Source of the DNA: Porphyromonas sp.
GTDB lineage: Bacteria; Bacteroidota; Bacteroidia; Bacteroidales; Porphyromonadaceae
Assembly (NCBI GenBank): GCA_029983505.1
Contig: JASBZK010000008.1
Coordinates: 1 to 64,000 of the forward strand
Length of the DNA: 64,000 nt
Direction of reading: 5' to 3'
Positions 1 through 7,056 of the stretch are shown piece after piece. Position 1 is the stretch's first letter; each line of letters starts with the position of its first letter. Under the pieces are notes generated by a model that was not told the origin of the DNA, searched no databases, and worked only from the letters and a program-made list of their open reading frames with translations. A program made the position numbers and the translations under genes.

Positions 1-863
1 TAAATAAGACTGTCCGATGAGGCGAGCTTGATGTCTCCGGGCATCGTTCCCGGCAACCCGGCTTCGGTACCATAGAAGTCGTTTGTATAACTGAGCCTGA
101 GGTCAAAGAGGTGTCGGTCTCCAATCTTGAATGTGGTATTATTGTAGACGGAGAACCTCCTGTCTCCCCGATCCCTCCAACCGTTGCCCCAAGAGCGATT
201 GACGCTCAAGAGGGTATTGATGTTGTCGCTGAGTGCACCGCCTATCACGCCGCTCATTCGCCGCGTACCCCAAGAGGCGCCGGACAGGAACAGCTCCAAA
301 AGAGGGGTATTTCCTGCAGTTTTCCTGACGATGTTGATGGAGCCGCCCACGCTTGAGTGCCCGCTGAGGATGGATGCCGGTCCTTTGATGACTTCGAGGC
401 TCTCCACCATACTGAGGTCGGGGAGGGGATAGGAGTTGAAAGTGGTGCGCTCATCCCTCATTCCGTCGATCTCGATGGGGGAGTAGTCGAAGCCCCTGAT
501 GCTTACTTGCTGAAAAGCACCATAAGTCGTCCTGGTATTGACGGACGGGATATAGCGTGTAGCGGTCTGAAAGTCGATGATGCCTCTTGCTTTCAGTGGC
601 GCAAGGGAGAGTGAGGTGACGGTGACGGGTAGGTCTCTAAGCGGGACATCCATACGGGACATCCGCAATCTCCGTGTCCCAAGGACCTCCAAGTTATTGA
701 GGTACGTGGCAGAGTCTGTTTCCGTCGGAGTAGTTGCCGACACAGACAGAGGGGAAATGCTCCAAATGGCCGCGCTTGCCAAAGCGAATGAGCCACAGCG
801 GACGAGCGCTCGGAGTGTGGGTTTGTTGTTTTGTTTGATTCGGAATCGTTTTTCGAGATTCAT
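1..863 (-). CDS. TonB-dependent siderophore-type receptor, N-terminal part (runs off the window)
   Basis: Read on the minus strand from ATG at 863, the frame stays open to the window edge (287 codons). It starts with a basic N-terminus and a signal peptide ending near SVSA (about residue 43). The plug domain follows at about 70-180, with the IRGFD and VIKGPASILSG motifs and a G-S-I-N-I-V stretch typical of FhuA-like siderophore receptors. No CarboxypepD_reg domain precedes the plug. The protein should be an outer-membrane channel importing a ferric-siderophore-like ligand using TonB energy. The barrel lies beyond the window, so the substrate cannot be inferred. A good promoter lies 120 bp upstream on the same strand. 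Confidence 0.85.
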   Translation of the reverse strand, partial: MNLEKRFRIKQNNKPTLRALVRCGSFALASAAIWSISPLSVSATTPTETDSATYLNNLEVLGTRRLRMSRMDVPLRDLPVTVTSLSLAPLKARGIIDFQTATRYIPSVNTRTTYGAFQQVSIRGFDYSPIEIDGMRDERTTFNSYPLPDLSMVESLEVIKGPASILSGHSSVGGSINIVRKTAGNTPLLELFLSGASWGTRRMSGVIGGALSDNINTLLSVNRSWGNGWRDRGDRRFSVYNNTTFKIGDRHLFDLRLSYTNDFYGTEAGLPGTMPGDIKLASSDSLI

Positions 864-983
864 ACTGTTTAGGTGAAAGATAAGTAATGGGGGAGAAAGA
901 GATACGCATAGAGCCGTAGGCGTTACAAAGCTTGCTTTTTCTCTTCCTATCCCCCGGGGTATTAGGTTTTCCGAGTTACGTGG

Positions 984-1016
984 CAAAGGTACAATTTTTG
1001 TCGTGTCTCACGCAAA
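984..1016 (-). promoter_or_regulatory. Bacteroidota-type promoter for the TonB receptor
   Basis: On the minus strand TTTG (1016-1013), 21 bp, then TACCTTTG (991-984) match the Bacteroidota primary-sigma consensus TTTG-N19-21-TAnnTTTG. The predicted transcript starts near 977, leaving a leader of about 114 nt before the ATG at 863. Confidence 0.7.
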
Positions 1017-1065
1017 AGGATGTGCGAAAGTCAATATCCCTGCCCTAAAAGACTACTTTGAGGGA

Positions 1066-1145
1066 GATACAGACCGAGGAGATTGTCTCGGTCTGTACCG
1101 GAACTTGGCGAGACCCGTACCAAGGAGATCTCCTCGGTACGGGCA
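1066..1145. repeat. Four-core intergenic repeat, copy 1
   Basis: Cores start at 1066, 1090, 1112 and 1136 (spacing 24, 22, 24). Cores 1 and 2 are inverted relative to each other. Core 4 is the end variant GGTACGGGC followed by AAAA. Confidence 0.85.
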
Positions 1146-1307
1146 AAATTAAGTAGGAATAGGGAGACCGAAATGGAGAAGTTTGAGGTAAGGGATAGGG
1201 AGGTGCAGGACGTACTTTGCATATACCGTCGAAGTGAAGTGTTTGAAATCATTGGTTATACAGGATCGACACATTAGAAACATTCCGAGATGAGTGTCGT
1301 ATGTAAA

Positions 1308-1566
1308 GCCCCGTAAGGGCGTAGTGGCACAGAGTGCCACAATCTTGGTAGACCGCGGCAAAGAGTCCGGAGGACTCGCAGCCACGGGGTAAAAGCGACA
1401 TCCTAACCCTTTTACAGCTCCGTAGGAACTGAATAGCTGTTTGGCTCCTATGGAGCCACAGAAATCGAGAATGAACGCCCCGTCCCCGGCACATCGACCG
1501 CTAACGCGGTCTTCGTGCCGGTCTACCGAGATTCGGCTCCGTTGGCGCCGTCCGCCCCTTCGGGGC
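1308..1566. repeat. Cluster of short triloop hairpins in a non-coding stretch
   Basis: This stretch strings together inverted repeats, mostly with 3-nt loops: 1308-1320, 1324-1340 (GTGGCAC/GTGCCAC), 1363-1377 (GAGTCC/GGACTC), 1416-1430 (one mismatch), 1442-1458 (TGGCTCC/GGAGCCA), 1486-1521 (CCGGCAC...GTGCCGG enclosing GACCGC/GCGGTC), 1534-1550 (one mismatch) and 1554-1566 (GCCCC/GGGGC). No credible gene covers it. It could be a structured RNA, a composite extragenic palindrome, or the remnant of an element. The rest of 864-1803 contains only the promoter and repeat listed separately, plus a possible TACCTTTG box at 1680-1687. Confidence 0.6.
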
Positions 1567-1803
1567 TTTCTCCGATGATTCTTTGTTGGCAAAGTCTCTA
1601 ATGCGTATACTCTTGATTGGTTATAGTGTGCTCGCTACAATTAGTTCGGAAATAGGGGTAAGAAGGTCGGAATTTTGGGTACCTTTGAGAAAGGTAAAGG
1701 AGGCGCCCCTTGACATTAGGGAGGGCGGTACGGTTTTCCTCCTGCTCCGGTATTGAAAAAACAACTCGACAGAGAAACAGAAAAAACGCAAAAGACATAA
1801 GGT

Positions 1804-3582
1804 GTGATTCTCTTTTCTCGTGACAACGGTGTCGCTTCGGGCGCGTTTTTGGCAGCTCTTTTGGCGCTGGCTTCGTGCAACCTGCGAACCGCAGACGACA
1901 ACACATCTCCGGATGAAAACACCCCGGCTTTGATTAACCGGGTCAGGGTGGCTGTTTCTGCTTTATCCGATTCTCCGACCGGGGAAATCCCGGACGCCCT
2001 CCGAAGCGCGGACTTGGGACTCTTTACGGTACGCTCCGGTACGCTCCTTGGTGCGAGTACCGTCACGGGCTCCCGCCAAAATGTCCCGTACATCTTTAAG
2101 GACGCGCTGTACGTCGCCCGTGAGGCGGGTTATGCACTCGTCAAGCCCCGCGAGGGGAGCTTCTCCATCGTGGGCTATGCACCGTATAGGGAGGACGTGG
2201 GACGTGATTTTGCCATCGACTTGGATTTGTCCGTACAGACCGACTCCGCCCGATTCAATGTCTTCAGAGTGACGGACAGCGGGGTTTCGGGTGAGCCGAT
2301 AGAGCTTGCGGGCGAACGGATTCTGCCCCGCGTCTATTTCGTCACCTCGGCGGGCGACGAAGCGGCAAAGGCGCTTTTTGGTGGGAAAACGCCCGTCGTC
2401 ACGCTCGTCGGCGCACTGACAGCCGCGACGTACGACATCGCCACGGGAACTTTCGACTACGACAGCAGAAGGGGGACGATACGGGTACCCGGGAGCGAGG
2501 CAACGTCCGAAGCCGGTGCTTTCCGATCCAAAGTCTACCTTTACCCCGGAGACAACCTCGGGTCGCATACCGTCACCGTGGAAGCCGGTGGCGCGCGATC
2601 GGCCTTCAAGCTCGGGACATTAGCCCTCTTGCAGGGACACGAATACCAAGTCGCCATCACTTTGACGGGAGGAGACCTTGCCGTGACACGAGCCACCCTG
2701 AGGGAGTGGGACGAGAAGGGTAGGGCGACCGGTGCGGAACGTCCGCTGACTTTTGCCCCCGTTTCCGGAGAGACGGATCCGGGCAACGGTGGGACGGAGG
2801 TACCGTCTTCCGCGGCGGGCTATATGGAGGTGCCGATTTCGGGGAGTGGACACCCGGATACGGTTTTGATACGCCATTTTGCCCCCGACAGTTATTTCGG
2901 AGGGGGAAGCTCGCCCAAAGGCGAGCGCCGCAACTACACGATATATTACTCCAAAAATGACCGTCTCCCGCTTTGGGTCGCCTATCCCCTTTATCCGGAT
3001 TGTATGGGCAGCACCCAAAGGACGGATGCGTGGAACTGGGATCCCGACCTCGAAGAGAGCGCCCAGGCGGAGCTTTTTAGCAGCTACATCGGTCCTATGG
3101 TGCGCGGGCACATGCTGCCATCGGCCTCAAGGGATGCGACGAGCGAACTCAACCGCACCACCTTTTACTTCACCAACATCGTCCCGCAGGACTATGACCA
3201 AAACGGCGGTATCTGGGCAGACTTCGAGAAGAAAGAGAGACAGTGGGCCTCTAATGCCGCACTCTACGATACACTTTACATCGTCACGGGACCTGTGCTG
3301 CCTTTGGAGAAAAAGAGAGCGTCCAACAGGGGCGGCACTTCTTCCGCCATACCCTCGCACACTTGGAAAGCCATAGCCGCCAAGGACAAAAGAGACGGTA
3401 AGTGGTACACAGTGGCGGTACGGATGCCGAACGTAACCCCGCCCCAAGGCGACACTTGGAAGAACCACTTCGTCACCGTCGAGTCACTCGAGGAGGAACT
3501 CGGACTGACCCTCTTCCCAAACCTTCCCGCCGGACAGGCCAAAGAGATCAAGAGACAGAAAGACGAAGTGCGCTGGCGGTAA
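1804..3582 (+). CDS. Lipoprotein: fimbrillin-like N-terminus fused to DNA/RNA non-specific (NUC) endonuclease
   Basis: 592 aa from GTG 1804; an in-frame TAA at 1798 excludes earlier starts. The signal peptide ends in the lipobox LASC (Cys25). Residues about 40-320 resemble fimbrillin-family beta-sandwich modules. A Gly/Thr/Ser-rich linker (about 320-345) leads to a NUC endonuclease domain (about 350-590). The catalytic motif reads VRGHMLPSASR (His436) where family members usually have DRGH, and TTFYFTNIVPQ follows. It should hydrolyse extracellular DNA and/or RNA at the cell surface. The next gene is a tandem paralogue with the same architecture. The missing motif Asp leaves activity unproven. 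The call is firm for the NUC fold and moderate for the fimbrillin module. Confidence 0.82.
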   Translation: MILFSRDNGVASGAFLAALLALASCNLRTADDNTSPDENTPALINRVRVAVSALSDSPTGEIPDALRSADLGLFTVRSGTLLGASTVTGSRQNVPYIFKDALYVAREAGYALVKPREGSFSIVGYAPYREDVGRDFAIDLDLSVQTDSARFNVFRVTDSGVSGEPIELAGERILPRVYFVTSAGDEAAKALFGGKTPVVTLVGALTAATYDIATGTFDYDSRRGTIRVPGSEATSEAGAFRSKVYLYPGDNLGSHTVTVEAGGARSAFKLGTLALLQGHEYQVAITLTGGDLAVTRATLREWDEKGRATGAERPLTFAPVSGETDPGNGGTEVPSSAAGYMEVPISGSGHPDTVLIRHFAPDSYFGGGSSPKGERRNYTIYYSKNDRLPLWVAYPLYPDCMGSTQRTDAWNWDPDLEESAQAELFSSYIGPMVRGHMLPSASRDATSELNRTTFYFTNIVPQDYDQNGGIWADFEKKERQWASNAALYDTLYIVTGPVLPLEKKRASNRGGTSSAIPSHTWKAIAAKDKRDGKWYTVAVRMPNVTPPQGDTWKNHFVTVESLEEELGLTLFPNLPAGQAKEIKRQKDEVRWR

Positions 3583-3615
3583 AAGAGAAATAGAAAAAAG
3601 ACAAGATATGCCATT

Positions 3616-5232
3616 ATGACCAAGATCCAAACCCTTTCGCTCCTTGCCTTGATGATGCTCAGCTCCTGCTCCGGGTTCAGGGAGGGCAATGGCTCCGGGC
3701 AAACCTCCCGACCGGACGAAGCCGGGAAAGAACTCATCATCGTAGGGACGCAGGAAGAACTGCGCGCCACTCAAGACCGTTTTGCACAGGGTGACGAGAT
3801 CGGCGTGTACGTATACGAAGCGGGAAGCGGTACGGTACTCGACGCTGCCGAAAACCTCAAGTATGCTTCCGACGCTTACGGAGTCTTCCGGGGGACCTCC
3901 CCTAAGACCCCCGTCCTCGGAGACCGAAAGGCAGATGTCGTCGCCTATTATCCCTACTCCGCGTCTGTCTCGAACCGAAAACTCGCCGTCGACCTATCCG
4001 ACCAAACGGATCCCTCCAAGATAGACCTCCTCTGGGGTAAGGCCACGGCAGGCAAACTGACCCTCGGATATCGGATGCCGGTACGGTTCGAACACAAACT
4101 CGGTCTCATAGAGCTGACCTTTGCCCGGGTGGACGCGGCTCATCCGCTGCCACGGGTCGCAAAGGCGACGGCAAAGGGTGTCCGCTTCTCAGCCGTGCTG
4201 GACCTCTACACGGGCGAGCTTACGGCCGGGACGGAAAAGAAGGACGTCACTGCCGTGATGGACGACGGGCATAAGGCGTACCTCCTCTTGATGCCGGGCG
4301 AAGTCGTGAGCGGTCTCACGTTCGAGTTTGACGGGCACGTAGTCGACTACCTATTCCCGAGTCCCGTCACCATCAAAGCCGGTAAGAAGGCGGCGGTGAC
4401 CATCCGTCCAAAAGGGAACGCAGTCATAGAGACATCGGCTGCCGCCTATATGGAGATTCCGGTCGCCTTGACCGCACCGGGGAGCGCGATTGAAGTCACC
4501 CATTTCGCTCCGGATGACTACTTCGCCGGAGGCACCACACCGGGAGGCGAGCGGCGCAACTACTCACTCCTTTACGACAAAAAGATGATGCAGCCGCTCT
4601 GGGTGGCCTATCCGCTTTACAAAGACTGCATCGGGGGCTCCGGTCGGAACGATGAGTGGCGGTACGACCCGGATCCGAAGCTCCAACCCACGAGCATACA
4701 GCCCGACCTTTCGGGCAGCTATAAGCCCTCGGGACTGGATTGGAGCAGAGGACACATGCTTGCCTCCAATAACCGCACCGCGACTGTTGCTCTGAATAAA
4801 ACGACCTTTTACTTCACTAATATGGTTCCTCAGAACCAGACGCAAAACGGAGGCGTGTGGCAGACCTTGGAGGGAAAAGAACACGACTGGGCGAATAACC
4901 CCACCCGGTACAAGCTGGACACCCTCTTCGTGGTCTCGGGTCCCGTCTTCCCCACCGCGGGACAGACCTATGTCCAAGACAACAGCGGCAAAGACGTAGC
5001 CGTGCCGGAGTACACCTATAAAGCCATCCTTGCCAAACGCACCGATACCGGCGAGTGGCGCTCCATGGCCGTAAAGATTCCTAATCGTCCGAATGTCTCC
5101 AAAGAATGGAAGGACTATATGGTCACGGTCAAAAGTCTCGAAGAGGAGCTTGGCTTTGTTTTCTTCACACAGTTGCCCGCGGACATCGCGGACAAGGTCA
5201 AGAGTCAAAAAAATGCCGCGCAGTGGAACTAA
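3616..5232 (+). CDS. Lipoprotein: fimbrillin-like domain plus NUC endonuclease (paralogue 2)
   Basis: 538 aa from ATG 3616, 33 bp after the first paralogue, so probably cotranscribed. The lipobox LSSC puts the lipidated Cys at residue 18. The fimbrillin-like module (about 35-270) aligns with the following protein at DEIGVYVYEAG, VVAYYPYSA, IDLLWGKA and LLMPGEVVSGL. The NUC domain (about 278-538) carries WSRGHMLASNNR (His380), TTFYFTNMVPQNQ and a WQTLEGKEHDW segment. As in paralogue 1, the residue before RGH is not Asp. The likely role is surface nuclease activity on environmental or host nucleic acid. No transmembrane segment is seen beyond the signal peptide. Confidence 0.85.
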   Translation: MTKIQTLSLLALMMLSSCSGFREGNGSGQTSRPDEAGKELIIVGTQEELRATQDRFAQGDEIGVYVYEAGSGTVLDAAENLKYASDAYGVFRGTSPKTPVLGDRKADVVAYYPYSASVSNRKLAVDLSDQTDPSKIDLLWGKATAGKLTLGYRMPVRFEHKLGLIELTFARVDAAHPLPRVAKATAKGVRFSAVLDLYTGELTAGTEKKDVTAVMDDGHKAYLLLMPGEVVSGLTFEFDGHVVDYLFPSPVTIKAGKKAAVTIRPKGNAVIETSAAAYMEIPVALTAPGSAIEVTHFAPDDYFAGGTTPGGERRNYSLLYDKKMMQPLWVAYPLYKDCIGGSGRNDEWRYDPDPKLQPTSIQPDLSGSYKPSGLDWSRGHMLASNNRTATVALNKTTFYFTNMVPQNQTQNGGVWQTLEGKEHDWANNPTRYKLDTLFVVSGPVFPTAGQTYVQDNSGKDVAVPEYTYKAILAKRTDTGEWRSMAVKIPNRPNVSKEWKDYMVTVKSLEEELGFVFFTQLPADIADKVKSQKNAAQWN

Positions 5233-5297
5233 CTGTTCCATCCGGTTTACTTTATAAACACTTTCCTTACTAACTTCAACACATTTCACATCCACAT

Positions 5298-6815
5298 ATG
5301 AAAACGATCTCCACCAAGATCCTCTCGGGAGCCGTGCTCCTTGGCGGGGTGCTCTTTGCCTCCTGCCAGCGTACCGGAGTCAACGCATCCGGTCTCGTCA
5401 ATCCCATCGATACCCGCGACGGCTCTTTCACCATCGTGGGAAACCTCTCCGACTACCAAACCCGTGCGCATGATGCCGTGTGGGATGCCGGAGACCAAAT
5501 CGGCGTTTTTGCCTTCACGGCAGGAACAAGCAATCTCTTCAATAACTTCGCCAACGTGCAGTACAACACGGTGGACGTTGCCGGCATCTTCAAGGCGGCC
5601 AACGGAGGTGTCGTGCTCAAAGGCACCGAGAAAGCCGACATCACGGCCTACTACCCTTTCGCTTCCGGTCTGAATGGTAACACCTATGTCGTGAACGTCT
5701 CTGACCAAAGCGATCTCAAAAAGCTGGATCTCCTTTGGGGCAAAGGTACGCTTACGGCGGATGCCACGACCCAGACGGTGCCTGTGAAGTTTGCCCACAA
5801 GCTTTCTCTCATTCAGATCAGATTTACCTCAAAGGCAGGAGAAACGCTTCCCGCAAGCATCAAGGCTTCGCTGAAAGGGGTAAAGACGGTTGCTACATTC
5901 GACGTGGCTTCGGGTGCGTTTACGTTGGGCGAGACAACGGGCGATATTACGCTGCCCGCGAAAGACGGCGCGCTGAGCCTCATTCTTCTTCCCGGAGATG
6001 TCCTCTCGGGTCTTGAGTTCGATTTTGACGGCAAAGTGGTTCCGTTCAAGTTCCCCGAGGTCTACACGCTCAAAGAAAACACCAAGTACACTTTCACTTT
6101 CACGCCGACCAAGGATCTGAAGAGTGTGACGCTCCAAGTCGATGGCAGTTCCATCTCCGACTGGGGTAGTGAAGTGACTTTTGAAGGGGATGTCCCTTAC
6201 GGCGATGTGGTTGACCCTGGTACCCCCGATCCCGGTACGCCCGAAGAACCCGGTGTGCCTGCACCCGAGCCCGGTACACCTTCCGAACTCAGTCTCGCAT
6301 TCCAAGGTGGAGACTTTGAATCAGATTTGAAGCTGAATAACTTTGGACTTCTCAAAGACAAGACCAATGGGTTAACTGTAGCAATAGAAGATAAAGAAGG
6401 AGTAAACGGTTCTAAAGGATTAGTAATCAAGGGTACATGGCCTAAGGATTCTTATCCCAAAAACAAAAACCCTTACTTATTCACGTCTATTGACTCGAAG
6501 GCAACAGCTTCTACTAAGTCTATGTCTTTTATGCTCAAAGGCACAGCTGAAGGTGCTATCTCCATCAATGTGTATGATAATACCGCCAAGTATGTTCCCT
6601 TTAATCTCGGCACAGTAAATGGTGAAAAAACTCTTTCCAAAGCAGCTTCGAACCAATATAGTGGCTCTATTGATACAAAAGGCGAATGGGTAAAAATCAC
6701 CTTAAATCTTGAAGGTATTGAGTTGAATACCACGGGTACAGGTAGTACTTTCGCATTTAAGATTGCAGGAGATAAGAATTATGATATCGTTATCGACAAC
6801 ATCGAACTGAAGTGA
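5298..6815 (+). CDS. Fimbrillin family lipoprotein with C-terminal carbohydrate-binding-like beta domain
   Basis: 505 aa from ATG 5298. The signal peptide ends LFASC (Cys23). The fimbrillin-like domain (about 40-275) is clearly homologous to that of the preceding nuclease (GDQIGVFAFTAG, ITAYYPFAS, LDLLWGKG, LLPGDVLSGL). A Pro/Gly/Thr-rich linker (about 300-330) follows. The C-terminal domain (about 333-505) has no nuclease motif. It matches the C-terminus of the DUF5689 protein at 9929 in blocks such as SFMLKGTAEG/SFWMKGTAAG and YSGSIDTKGEWVKITLNLEG. GC falls sharply at the linker: 37/60 at 6181-6240 against 22/60 at 6361-6420, suggesting an imported domain. It may be a surface adhesin or ligand-binding subunit. 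Confidence 0.8.
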   Translation: MKTISTKILSGAVLLGGVLFASCQRTGVNASGLVNPIDTRDGSFTIVGNLSDYQTRAHDAVWDAGDQIGVFAFTAGTSNLFNNFANVQYNTVDVAGIFKAANGGVVLKGTEKADITAYYPFASGLNGNTYVVNVSDQSDLKKLDLLWGKGTLTADATTQTVPVKFAHKLSLIQIRFTSKAGETLPASIKASLKGVKTVATFDVASGAFTLGETTGDITLPAKDGALSLILLPGDVLSGLEFDFDGKVVPFKFPEVYTLKENTKYTFTFTPTKDLKSVTLQVDGSSISDWGSEVTFEGDVPYGDVVDPGTPDPGTPEEPGVPAPEPGTPSELSLAFQGGDFESDLKLNNFGLLKDKTNGLTVAIEDKEGVNGSKGLVIKGTWPKDSYPKNKNPYLFTSIDSKATASTKSMSFMLKGTAEGAISINVYDNTAKYVPFNLGTVNGEKTLSKAASNQYSGSIDTKGEWVKITLNLEGIELNTTGTGSTFAFKIAGDKNYDIVIDNIELK

Positions 6816-6821
6816 TTTTTT

Positions 6822-6901
6822 GGTACAGACCGAGACGATCGTTTTGGTCTGTACCGGAAGACAATGAGACACAGACCGGGGATTTGGTCTCGGTACGTGC
6901 A
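6822..6901. repeat. Four-core intergenic repeat, copy 2
   Basis: Cores start at 6822, 6846, 6868 and 6892 (24, 22, 24). The last is the end variant GGTACGTGCAAAA. It separates the fimbrillin gene from the TonB receptor gene. Confidence 0.88.
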
Positions 6902-7056
6902 AAATTTATGAGTCCTTTTGTCTACAGTCTGAGCAAAGGTTTCTCATAGAAAAATTGGCTCTGCGGAGATTGGTTTTTCCGCAGAGCACTTACGCCCCGG
7001 AGACGGGACCCGAAAATAATTATCACTATACCCCATACACCAGACGCATCACCATA

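Noticed and set aside
1066-1145. The four-core elements as plain rho-independent terminators
   Set aside because: Some copies lie inside operons or upstream of divergent genes, T-runs are inconsistent, and one copy has no inverted pairing. Termination may still be a secondary effect.
1149-1592. 147-codon minus-strand frame over the hairpin cluster
   Set aside because: The frame is formed by palindromic sequence, has no domain or start signal, and composition follows the hairpins.
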